A DNA stretch of 26,135 nucleotides. Source: a virus. The notes under the pieces were generated by a model. That model was not told where the DNA came from. It saw only the letters and a list, made by a program, of their open reading frames with translations, and did not search any database. The stretch is from positions 1 to 26,135 of IMG/VR virus record IMGVR_UViG_3300020439_000065; one strand, 5' to 3'. Within the stretch, counting starts at the first letter, position 1. Every line of letters begins with the position of its first letter. The position numbers and the translations under genes were made by a program. Positions 15,393-21,661 of this stretch are shown here, in pieces.

Positions 15393-16489
15393 GCACCGTA
15401 TTCAACAAAAACAACGTAGACTTCAGAAAGAACAAAATGTTCTTTGGTGAAGAATTAAACACTCAAAGATTTGATGAGTTCAAATATCCAATCTTTGATA
15501 AACTTACACAAAAGCAATTAGGGTTCTTTTGGAGACCTGAAGAAGTATCTTTACAAAAAGATAGAGGAGATTATCTATCACTCACTGATGCACAAAAACA
15601 TATCTTTACATCAAATTTAAGATATCAAACACTTTTAGATTCAGTTCAAGGTAGAGCACCATCTATAGCATTTCTACCATTCGTGACTCTACCTGAACTT
15701 GAGTCTTGTATCATCACATGGGACTTCATGGAAACTATTCATAGTCGTTCTTATACACACATTATAAAGAATGTTTACGCAGACCCAAGTGATATATTCG
15801 ATACAATTATAGATGAACCTGCAATTATCAAAAGAGCAGAAATGGTAACAGAAAAGTACGACAAATTTATAGAGTTAGGTCGTAGACAATTATTAGGTCT
15901 CAAAGTAGACGAATACGAATTATATAAAGCATTATATCTGGCACTTATATCAGTTAACATCTTAGAAGGTATACGATTCTTTGTATCATTCGCATGTTCA
16001 TTTGGATTTGGTGAGTTGAAACTTATGGAAGGTTCAGCAAAAATTATATCATTCATTGCTAGAGATGAAGCACAACACCTTGCAGTATCACAACACATTC
16101 TCAAAGCATATAAAAATCAAGAAAAAGATAAGATAATGAATCGAGTTATGAAAGATTGTGAGCAAGAAGTTTATGCAATGTACGAAGATGCAGTTGCACA
16201 GGAGAAAGAATGGGCAGAGTTTCTATTCAAAGAAGGTTCAATGATTGGTTTATCTGTACCATTACTTGGTCAATATGTAGAATTTATAGCAAACAAAAGA
16301 CTTAGAGCGATAGGATTAAATCCAATCTATGATATATCAAGTGCAAACAATCCTTTACCATGGACACAACATTGGTTTAATAGTAGAGGGTTACAGAATG
16401 CACCACAAGAAACTGAGATTGAATCATACGTCATTGGTGGTATCAAACAAGATGTGAATGATGATACTTTCTCAGACTTTAAATTATAG
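15389..16489 (+). CDS. nrdB: Ribonucleoside-diphosphate reductase beta subunit, class Ia
   Basis: This is a 366-residue protein, typical NrdB length. The start is at 15389 (ATGA overlap with the preceding stop). All di-iron ligands are visible at positions close to the E. coli numbering: D84 (LLDSVQGR), E115 and H118 (METIHSRSYTHI), E193 (LEGIRFF), E227 and H230 (RDEAQH). The radical tyrosine is Y122. This makes it an oxygen-dependent tyrosyl-radical class Ia protein, not a manganese or tyrosine-less variant. It supplies the radical to NrdA. It is followed by a short gap and a PP-loop gene. Confidence 0.97.
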   Translation: MSTVFNKNNVDFRKNKMFFGEELNTQRFDEFKYPIFDKLTQKQLGFFWRPEEVSLQKDRGDYLSLTDAQKHIFTSNLRYQTLLDSVQGRAPSIAFLPFVTLPELESCIITWDFMETIHSRSYTHIIKNVYADPSDIFDTIIDEPAIIKRAEMVTEKYDKFIELGRRQLLGLKVDEYELYKALYLALISVNILEGIRFFVSFACSFGFGELKLMEGSAKIISFIARDEAQHLAVSQHILKAYKNQEKDKIMNRVMKDCEQEVYAMYEDAVAQEKEWAEFLFKEGSMIGLSVPLLGQYVEFIANKRLRAIGLNPIYDISSANNPLPWTQHWFNSRGLQNAPQETEIESYVIGGIKQDVNDDTFSDFKL

Positions 16490-16498
16490 AGATAAATT

Positions 16499-17101
16499 AT
16501 GCAAATATATGAAAAATTAGAAAGAATTGTTGTTATGTTTACTGGCGGTATTAAGAGTACCGCATTGTTAGATTTTGTTGCAAAAAACAAAGGCGAAGAA
16601 GATGAACTAATATGTCTTCATGTTACAGAAGAAGGTAAAAAAACACACGAAAATTTACAAAAAATATGCGACTTCTATGGTGTCGATTTAATAATAGATA
16701 AAAGATACGACCCATTAAACGAAAATTATATGAGTATGGAAAGATTGTCTTATAGTATGTGGTTTGTATCAGCACTAGATATGGCATTAAGACAAACTGA
16801 TAAAAAAATAAATGTTGTTTTTGGTGCAGATTGTGGTTTAGAAAAAATTGCTGATGGAGGCACATTACAATTTCCTATTTTCCCAAAAACACTAGAATTA
16901 ATTCAAGCATTTAGATTGTTTACAGATTTTGCCGAACCTACATTCAAGGGTGTTCGACAATTCACACCTTTATTGAATGGATTGCCATTAAGACAACAAT
17001 ACGATAGACTTTCGAATGAAGTTAAACAACTAGTCGAACAGATAATCGATGACTCAGGCAGTGAAAGTGAACAAATGCTACTAGAAGATTTAAGGAGGTA
17101 A
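16499..17101 (+). CDS. PP-loop ATP pyrophosphatase-like protein with altered motif
   Basis: This is a 200-residue protein. It begins with a Rossmann-type strand and loop VVMFTGGIKSTALLDFVA. The motif TGGIKST (residues 15-21) corresponds to the SGGxDS loop of N-type ATP pyrophosphatases (QueC, TtcA, PAPS reductase, NAD synthetase); the aspartate position is lysine here. Further conserved-looking parts are LICLHVTEEG, VVFGADCGLEKIADGG and the C-terminal LLNGLPLRQQYDRLSN. The family activates substrates by adenylation, for example in tRNA thiolation or base modification. The substrate is unknown, and the change may reduce or alter activity. It lies between nrdB and glutaredoxin. Confidence 0.6.
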   Translation: MQIYEKLERIVVMFTGGIKSTALLDFVAKNKGEEDELICLHVTEEGKKTHENLQKICDFYGVDLIIDKRYDPLNENYMSMERLSYSMWFVSALDMALRQTDKKINVVFGADCGLEKIADGGTLQFPIFPKTLELIQAFRLFTDFAEPTFKGVRQFTPLLNGLPLRQQYDRLSNEVKQLVEQIIDDSGSESEQMLLEDLRR

Positions 17102-17103
17102 TT

Positions 17104-17328
17104 ATGATAGAAATTTTCAGTAAACCAGCATGTCCATATTGTGTAAAAGCAAAGACACTTTGTGAACAACAAGGATATGATTTTGAATATAAAATGTTAG
17201 ACGAGGACTTTACAAGAGAAGAACTCTTTGAACAATTTCCTACAGCAAGAACTTTTCCACAAATCAGAATAGATGGCCATGCAATCGGTGGATACGACAA
17301 TCTCTTAGAATGGCATCTCAATAAGTAA
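17104..17328 (+). CDS. Glutaredoxin
   Basis: This is a 74-residue protein with the CPYC redox motif (residues 10-13), the cis-proline strand TFPQIRI and the glutathione-binding GGYDNL end, in the normal order for a single-domain glutaredoxin. It would re-reduce the C-terminal cysteines of NrdA using glutathione, as T4 NrdC does. It has the strongest Shine-Dalgarno in the window (AAGGAGGTAATT) and follows the PP-loop gene by 2 nt. The stop overlaps the next start (TAATG). Confidence 0.93.
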   Translation: MIEIFSKPACPYCVKAKTLCEQQGYDFEYKMLDEDFTREELFEQFPTARTFPQIRIDGHAIGGYDNLLEWHLNK

Positions 17329-17624
17329 TGAGAAAAATACAACTATTCATGCCTATTGAAAAAGACCAAGATGTCATTTGTGAGAGATGGAAACATCTAC
17401 TCAAAAAAATAGACCGTGAATTTTGTGAAGTTCGCACTTACGTTGTAGGTGTGGATTTAAGTAAATCTGATTTACATCCAAAATGGCAAGAAGAAACACT
17501 ACCGTTTTGTGTGGAAACAAAACCAAATCAACAACCAAAGAAAAAATCTTTTGAATCTATGTGGAAAACATACATCTTAGAACAAGATAAAGCAGAAGAC
17601 GAATATATACCAGATTATGATTAA
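17328..17624 (+). CDS. Small protein of unknown function
   Basis: This is a 98-residue protein with a beta/alpha start (KIQLFMPIEKDQDVICERWK), a middle strand CEVRTYVVGVDLS and an acidic, aromatic tail (EYIPDYD). Three cysteines are spread out (C20ish, C33ish, C62ish). There is no family assignment. It overlaps the glutaredoxin stop by one base and the following microprotein by 8 nt, so it belongs to the nucleotide operon. Confidence 0.55.
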   Translation: MRKIQLFMPIEKDQDVICERWKHLLKKIDREFCEVRTYVVGVDLSKSDLHPKWQEETLPFCVETKPNQQPKKKSFESMWKTYILEQDKAEDEYIPDYD

Positions 17625-17775
17625 ATTAGTTTACTATTGCGAAGAACATGATTGCGAAATCGAAGTCAAGTGTAGAGACAATAAATTCGATTTAGAGGCA
17701 CACCCACCAAAAAAATGCATTTTGACTGGTGCACCTATTGAAGACTTTTATTATGACGAATACGAAGACGATTGA
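17617..17775 (+). CDS. 52-residue zinc-finger-like microprotein
   Basis: This is a short ORF that fills the gap between its neighbours: MIKLVYYCEEHDCEIEVKC, then an acidic/basic stretch with a fourth cysteine (PPKKCILTGAP) and an acidic end. Cysteines C8, C13, C19 and C34 with H11 could bind one zinc ion. It starts in an 8-nt overlap with the upstream stop, and its 3' end overlaps the next gene by 23 nt. It is supported by close packing and a non-random cysteine pattern, not by a known family. Confidence 0.45.
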   Translation: MIKLVYYCEEHDCEIEVKCRDNKFDLEAHPPKKCILTGAPIEDFYYDEYEDD

Positions 17776-18163
17776 TTTAGAAAAAACTATTTGTATAATC
17801 AAAGAAAACTTAACGACTGATTTACTCTCTAGAAGTTGGATTAATAAAAACGCTAAACAAAAGATGGCAGGTCATTGTTATCATGCATCAGCAGTTTTAC
17901 AAGATTTTTTTCCTGAACTAGATTTATACAGAGGTATAGATGAAGAAGGTGAATATCATTGGTGGTGTCAAAAGGGTGATGAGATTATTGATATCACAGC
18001 AGAACAATATACAGAACGTGGTCTTACACCACCATATAAAGATGGTGAAAAACAAAGTAGATTAGGTTGGTCATACAAAGACAAAGTTAAAAAACTAAAT
18101 GAAAGATGTCAGAATCAAATAGAAAACAAACAAACTACAATCTATAGTCATGAGAATTTATAG
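17753..18163 (+). CDS. Conserved phage protein with Cys-His-Asp arrangement
   Basis: This is a 136-residue protein from the ATG at 17753; a GTG at 17729 is an alternative. The conserved core is MAGHCYHASAVLQDFF (C42), then YHWWCQKGDEIIDITAEQY (H69, D80), and the end is SRLGWSYKDKVKKLNERC. The Cys-His-Asp order and spacing recall the papain/transglutaminase-like fold, in which a cysteine on a helix is followed by a histidine strand and an aspartate strand. I recall similar proteins in T4-like marine phages as hypotheticals. Catalytic activity is inferred only. It overlaps the next gene by 14 nt. Confidence 0.6.
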   Translation: MTNTKTIDLEKTICIIKENLTTDLLSRSWINKNAKQKMAGHCYHASAVLQDFFPELDLYRGIDEEGEYHWWCQKGDEIIDITAEQYTERGLTPPYKDGEKQSRLGWSYKDKVKKLNERCQNQIENKQTTIYSHENL

Positions 18164-18461
18164 TAAAATAAGTGCTATGGTAGATAAAGCTGTAGAATAT
18201 AGTAAGAAATTAGACATATCACATTACGATGCAGATATCAACATCTATAGACTTCCTCCGTCATTTACACAAAAAGGTATCATAGAACACCCTAGACAAT
18301 TGGAAGGCAAAACTTATTTGTCCATCTATGTCAGATTAGACGAAGAGAGATACATAACGTTAGCACATGAAATGATACATGCCAAACAAATATTAGAAGA
18401 AAGACCTATTGATGAAAATGAGGCATACATTATGGAGAAACAACTAGCAAATGATTTATAA
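18150..18461 (+). CDS. Minimal HExxH (gluzincin-like) metallopeptidase-fold protein
   Basis: This is a 103-residue protein. A helix TLAHEMIHAKQ carries H73-E74-x-x-H77, the zinc-binding and catalytic motif. A second helix DENEAYIMEKQLA contains E89 and E91, at a distance suitable for a third ligand as in small gluzincins. The short N-terminal beta part (INIYRLPPSF, TYLSIYVRLDEERY) would form the edge strands. No signal peptide is seen, so it is cytoplasmic or virion-packed. The target is unknown. Start and stop overlap its neighbours by 14 and 11 nt. Confidence 0.65.
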   Translation: MRIYSKISAMVDKAVEYSKKLDISHYDADINIYRLPPSFTQKGIIEHPRQLEGKTYLSIYVRLDEERYITLAHEMIHAKQILEERPIDENEAYIMEKQLANDL

Positions 18462-19218
18462 TCCTGATATGAAACTTCATTTCTTCGATGAACCCTATAA
18501 ACATGTTCTAATAGAAAACATTATGTTGCCTGAGATAGCAGACGAATTTTTATATAGTGAAACTATCGAAAGATTTTACGAAAAGGTTGGTTTAGAATTT
18601 GTTGAAGAGAGGTCTAATTGGAATAATATGAGAATGGATTTTAGACATTTTACCAAACATGTCATAGATGGAGAAGAAATTTCTCTAGACGATGAAAATA
18701 TTAAAAAATTAATTTATCACGCTAAAGAAGAATCGTTTTCATGGTTACAAAAATGTGCAAACTATTTTGGTGTTATAGATTTACCAGAATTTTTAAGTGA
18801 TACATATAAAACTGAAAAATTTAAAGAAGAATTTAAAAATGACATGTGTTATAGTGCATATATGCCTGTATCTAAACCCACACGATATGGTCAAGCAATA
18901 CATAATGATTTCGTATTTAAACCCATATCAGGTATGATATATTTTAGACATCCAGATGATGTTAGTGCAGGTACAGACATGTTTGATAAAGACCGTAATT
19001 TTGTAAAATGTGTAGATAACATACACAATACTGCTTTTATATGGCCTAATATAGATGGTGACACATATCATAGACCTGCTTTGAGACAACCATCGCCTTT
19101 TCATAGAAAAATTATGAATATCAAGGTCAAACCAAGAAAAGAACTCACGCCTGAAGAGTGGGATAAATTACATAAAATACAGAGAGACCGAAACGAAATT
19201 GATTCGACTAGGGGTTGA
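18451..19218 (+). CDS. 2OG-Fe(II) oxygenase-like protein
   Basis: This is a 255-residue protein; the ATG at 18469 is an alternative start giving MKLHFFDEP. The core has a strand and HxD pair in GQAIHNDFVFKPISGMIYF (H151, D153) and a distal histidine in NTAFIWPNIDGDTYHRPAL (H207), with a basic strand HRKIMNIKVKPR after it. This fits the jelly-roll dioxygenases, with the 2OG arginine perhaps R219. The N-terminal 100 residues are helical. The stop overlaps the -35 element of the next promoter. The substrate is unknown; hydroxylation of a nucleic acid, sugar or protein is possible. Confidence 0.6.
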   Translation: MIYNPDMKLHFFDEPYKHVLIENIMLPEIADEFLYSETIERFYEKVGLEFVEERSNWNNMRMDFRHFTKHVIDGEEISLDDENIKKLIYHAKEESFSWLQKCANYFGVIDLPEFLSDTYKTEKFKEEFKNDMCYSAYMPVSKPTRYGQAIHNDFVFKPISGMIYFRHPDDVSAGTDMFDKDRNFVKCVDNIHNTAFIWPNIDGDTYHRPALRQPSPFHRKIMNIKVKPRKELTPEEWDKLHKIQRDRNEIDSTRG

Positions 19219-19244
19219 CAATAGCCCCCATTTTATACTATAAT
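19215..19244 (+). promoter_or_regulatory. Consensus sigma70 promoter upstream of the HAD nucleotidase
   Basis: A perfect TTGACA (19215-19220) lies 18 nt before a perfect TATAAT (19239-19244). The spacer contains ACAATAGCCCCCATTTTA, shared with the primase promoter. Six nt separate the TATAAT from the ATG at 19251, so a leaderless transcript is predicted. Confidence 0.8.
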
Positions 19245-19250
19245 ACAAGT

Positions 19251-19766
19251 ATGAAAAATAAAGTGAATAGAATATTTGTAGATATGGACGGCGTACTTGC
19301 CGATTTCCTAAGAGGTGTAGAAATGCCACAATATCTTGGTGAACCTCTAACTAATGATGATGAAGGACATTCAACATACGATAAAAGAAAAGAAGAATTA
19401 ACAAACAAGAGATTATTTGCAAATCTACCTCCGATGGTAGATATGTATGACTTGATTGCATACATCAAACATTGTGAATGTCCTTGGGAAATTCTAACTG
19501 CTGCTGGTAAAGTGAACAGAGAGTTAGTTGTTTACGACAAAAATTACTGGATAAGAAGATATGTTGACCCTAGTGTAGTTGTTACTTGTACTATGGGTGG
19601 TACTCAGAAAGCAGCTTTTGCTGAAGAGGGTGCAGTATTAATTGATGATAGACCAAAAAACATCAAAGCATGGGAAGATGCAGGTGGTATCGGTATCATA
19701 CATACTAGTGCGAAATCAACAATCGAGAGATTAAAAGAATTAAGAAATGGTGAGAGTGGTGAGTAA
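19251..19766 (+). CDS. HAD-family 5'(3')-nucleotidase-like protein
   Basis: This is a 171-residue protein. The start is set to the ATG at 19251 because the promoter boxes occupy any earlier start (a TTG at 19215). Motif I is IFVDMDGVLADF with nucleophile and acid aspartates D10 and D12; motif II is EILTAAG; motif IV is LIDDRPKNIKAW. The small helical cap between motif I and II matches 5'(3')-deoxyribonucleotidases and related phage HADs, which dephosphorylate nucleoside monophosphates in the cytoplasm. It is close in size to the family. It has its own sigma70-type promoter, so it may be expressed early with the primase/nrd operon, aiding nucleotide salvage. Confidence 0.85.
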   Translation: MKNKVNRIFVDMDGVLADFLRGVEMPQYLGEPLTNDDEGHSTYDKRKEELTNKRLFANLPPMVDMYDLIAYIKHCECPWEILTAAGKVNRELVVYDKNYWIRRYVDPSVVVTCTMGGTQKAAFAEEGAVLIDDRPKNIKAWEDAGGIGIIHTSAKSTIERLKELRNGESGE

Positions 19767-19905
19767 GACCTTAATTGGAAATTCGAACTCAAGAAACGGC
19801 AGAAAGTCGCCCGCCGTATCATCATTTTAGGTCATCTTTGAGCATGTGCGCCCTAGTTTATTGACCTTAACTATAAACTGAAATTGCGGTCTATTTTTTC
19901 GGTGT
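19767..19905 (+). ncRNA. Candidate structured RNA or 3' UTR upstream of a terminator
   Basis: This 139-nt stretch has no open gene and a visibly higher G+C than its neighbours. Complementary pieces are ACGGC (19796-19800) with GCCGT (19813-19817); GACCT (19767-19771) with AGGTC (19829-19833), which encloses it; and CTCAAGA (19788-19794) with TCTTTGAG (19835-19842), which would cross the second pairing as a pseudoknot. GACCTTAA occurs twice (19767, 19863). A terminator follows directly. No tRNA cloverleaf or known family is recognised. A function as ncRNA or mRNA 3' structure is inferred. Confidence 0.4.
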
Positions 19906-19941
19906 GGGAGTTTTGACTATAAAAAAAACTCCCCTTTTTTT
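19906..19941 (+). terminator. Rho-independent terminator
   Basis: GGGAGTTTT (19906-19914) pairs with AAAACTCCC (19925-19933), followed by C and a run of seven T. It closes the transcript running through the HAD nucleotidase and the structured stretch, just before the next late promoter. Confidence 0.85.
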
Positions 19942-19945
19942 AAAC

Positions 19946-19953
19946 TATAAATA
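19946..19953 (+). promoter_or_regulatory. T4-type late promoter box TATAAATA
   Basis: An exact TATAAATA (within ACTATAAATAAAAG) begins 5 nt after the terminator and ends 5 nt before the ATG at 19959. At T4 spacing the first transcribed base is the A of the ATG. It starts the lysis/cytochrome operon as a late unit. Confidence 0.75.
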
Positions 19954-19958
19954 AAAGT

Positions 19959-20204
19959 ATGAAAACTCTAAAGACTATCTTAGAAAAAATCTGGAATTGG
20001 ATTAAATACTTATTTACGACACGTTATAAAATTACCGTATCATTCAATAAAGAATACGGTGATGCAGACGATAGGTCATACATAGTAAAAAAAGTTTTAG
20101 TGCAGAAAGAAAAGCACTTGAAATTTAGAACGGAAGAAGATAAAATAGTAGAGTACAGAAGTTCAGCTGGACTGAATTATATTATAGAGGATTATGATGG
20201 TTGA
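19959..20204 (+). CDS. Small conserved protein with amphipathic N-terminus
   Basis: This is an 81-residue protein. The first 25 residues (MKTLKTILEKIWNWIKYLFT) are aromatic and amphipathic, likely membrane-associated. The rest is a beta-rich domain (YKITVSFNKEY, SYIVKKVLVQKEKHLKFRTE, LNYIIEDYD). I recall homologous small proteins in T4-like cyanophages with no function. It is the first gene of the late operon with spanins and cytochrome, has no Shine-Dalgarno, and overlaps the next ORF by 11 nt. Confidence 0.65.
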   Translation: MKTLKTILEKIWNWIKYLFTTRYKITVSFNKEYGDADDRSYIVKKVLVQKEKHLKFRTEEDKIVEYRSSAGLNYIIEDYDG

Positions 20205-20364
20205 ATTATTATTTTTATCAGGAATAGCTCTAGTTGCATTATTCAGTATTTACCTTTTTTTAGCAAAAAGCTTAGAAGGTACTAAATGCATAACACAACC
20301 ATACAGAACTAAAAATGGCAAGTTAAGAACTGCCTTAAAAAACAGGAGAAATTACTTAAATTAA
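20194..20364 (+). CDS. Small single-span membrane protein (holin candidate)
   Basis: This is a 56-residue ORF filling the gap before the cytochrome gene; a second ATG one codon later is an alternative. A single hydrophobic helix (LLFLSGIALVALFSIYLFLA) is followed by a polar, strongly basic tail (RTKNGKLRTALKNRRNYLN). One transmembrane segment with a basic cytoplasmic tail, close to spanin genes, fits a small holin or antiholin, but such proteins are too variable to assign. It ends 1 nt before the cytochrome ATG. Confidence 0.5.
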   Translation: MMVELLFLSGIALVALFSIYLFLAKSLEGTKCITQPYRTKNGKLRTALKNRRNYLN

Positions 20365-20365
20365 A

Positions 20366-20809
20366 ATGAATGATATAGCAGGATTAATGGTAGCATTTTT
20401 AATCTCATTTGGTGGATTACTATATTACACATACGATAATTTAGAATACAAGGGATACCCTAGAGTACAAAATTGTACAGGAGAGTGTTACGAAGAATAT
20501 GTCAGAACACATGGTACAGCAGTAGAAATAGAAATGAAGAAACAAGAACTTGCGAGTGCAGATGAGTTTAGTAGTATCAGAAGTTTATGGGCAGGTTGTG
20601 CCGCTTGTCATGGTCAAAATGGAGAAGGCATGGCAGTTTTTCCAGCACTCAAGGGACAGACAGCAGATTATATCATCGACAGATTGACTACATATAAGAA
20701 TAAAGGCGAAGTCGGTGCTATGTCATCAACCATGTGGGCCCAAGCAGGACAATTATCAGAACAAGACATTGCAACACTTGGCAAATTTATTGAGGTTGAA
20801 TTAAAATAA
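20366..20809 (+). CDS. Membrane-anchored c-type cytochrome (class I, c553-like)
   Basis: This is a 147-residue protein. An N-terminal hydrophobic helix (residues about 3-22) acts as a signal anchor with the rest in the periplasm. A covalent haem site is present, C78-A-A-C81-H82, followed by a typical class I end: GEGMAVFPALKGQ, DYIIDRLTTYKN, a methionine ligand candidate M119 or M123 (AMSSTM) and the C-terminal helix LSEQDIATLGKFIEV. C37 and C41 near the membrane (NCTGEC) are an extra pair. It would carry electrons, and maturation needs the host cytochrome c assembly machinery. It sits between a small membrane protein and spanins, overlapping the next start by one base. It is rare in phages; host-derived origin is likely. 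Confidence 0.9.
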   Translation: MNDIAGLMVAFLISFGGLLYYTYDNLEYKGYPRVQNCTGECYEEYVRTHGTAVEIEMKKQELASADEFSSIRSLWAGCAACHGQNGEGMAVFPALKGQTADYIIDRLTTYKNKGEVGAMSSTMWAQAGQLSEQDIATLGKFIEVELK

Positions 20810-21192
20810 TGCAACAATTTTTTATAGCAATAATATTGGTACTTGGATTAGGTTCATGGTATCTATACAACGAAAATCAAACACTCACTGCAAATAACTT
20901 TAAATTAGAACTTGCAGTCGAAGAACAAAAAGAAACAATGAGAGTAATGCAAGAGAACTTTGAAAAGCAAGGTATAGCATTACAGAATCTATCCAGAAGA
21001 AATGCACAAATCGAAGCAGATAAAGACAAATATCTACAAATCTTATCAAAACACAACTTCGAAAAACTTGCGATTGCAAAACCAGGTTTAATGGAGATAA
21101 GGTTCAATAAAGGTACAGACGAAGTTTTAAGGGAGTTAGAGAATGATACTAAAGAAATTAGTAATCTTGACAGCACTAGCAGTAACGATTAG
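20809..21192 (+). CDS. Inner-membrane spanin (i-spanin)-like protein
   Basis: This is a 127-residue protein. It has an N-terminal transmembrane anchor (FFIAIILVLGLGSWYLY) followed by a long periplasmic coiled coil (residues about 25-85, FKLELAVEEQKETMRVMQEN...), the classic Rz layout. The last 50 nt overlap the start of a lipoprotein gene in another frame, the standard i-/o-spanin gene arrangement. The pair would span the periplasm and fuse the inner and outer membranes at the end of lysis. The start overlaps the cytochrome stop (TAATG). Confidence 0.75.
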   Translation: MQQFFIAIILVLGLGSWYLYNENQTLTANNFKLELAVEEQKETMRVMQENFEKQGIALQNLSRRNAQIEADKDKYLQILSKHNFEKLAIAKPGLMEIRFNKGTDEVLRELENDTKEISNLDSTSSND

Positions 21193-21661
21193 TGGTTGCT
21201 CAATATTAGGTACAAAGAAAGTAGAAGTTGTCTCGAAACCAGTTCAACTGGATATCATGCAACCAACACTACCAAGAGAGGTATCTTTACAAACTCCAAA
21301 ATGGTACGTTGTTTCAGAAGCCAGAATTGCAAACCCATGTATTAAAAGATTACAAGACGATGGTTCAATGAAAAGACCAAAGTCTTGTCTACCAGAAGAC
21401 AGGGAGAATCCAGATTGGCCAGAAGGATATACATATCTCGATAGATTTCTAGATGAAATGAAAGCACAAAACAATGGTGATGTTGTTTTCGTAGGAACTA
21501 CAATAGGTGACTACAAGAAGATGACAATAAATAATCAAGAAGTTCGTAGATATATAAGAGAACTAGGTGAAGTAATAATTTATTATCGTGATGTAACAAT
21601 GCCGAATGGTGACAAGGGTGTCGGTATTGAAGTGAAAAAGAATGAAACCAATAAAAACTAG
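21143..21661 (+). CDS. Outer-membrane spanin (o-spanin)-like lipoprotein
   Basis: This is a 172-residue protein. The signal peptide MILKKLVILTALAVTISGC ends in a lipobox (ISGC, C19), so it should be lipidated and placed in the outer membrane. The mature part starts with a proline-containing linker (VSKPVQLDIMQPTLPREVSL) and ends with a helix-forming stretch (QEVRRYIRELGEVIIYYRD). It is longer than classical Rz1 but resembles the o-spanin type of T4-like marine phages as I recall. A pair C48/C63 is found in the extra insert. A GGGAG ribosome site inside the i-spanin gene precedes it; it overlaps the next gene by 20 nt. Confidence 0.75.
   Translation: MILKKLVILTALAVTISGCSILGTKKVEVVSKPVQLDIMQPTLPREVSLQTPKWYVVSEARIANPCIKRLQDDGSMKRPKSCLPEDRENPDWPEGYTYLDRFLDEMKAQNNGDVVFVGTTIGDYKKMTINNQEVRRYIRELGEVIIYYRDVTMPNGDKGVGIEVKKNETNKN

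Noticed and set aside
16486-16501. GATAAATTATG before the PP-loop gene as a possible late promoter
   Set aside because: It lacks the TATAAATA or CTAAATA core and overlaps the end of nrdB; not counted as a promoter.
19215-19250. TTG start giving 12 extra residues on the HAD nucleotidase
   Set aside because: These bases are the -35 and -10 promoter elements, and the HAD fold begins properly at the ATG at 19251.
19767-19840. Possible tRNA (TTCGAAC resembling a T-loop near 19782, closing pair GACCT/AGGTC)
   Set aside because: The T-loop-like piece is near the 5' end, there is no anticodon arm of the right size and no acceptor stem of seven pairs.
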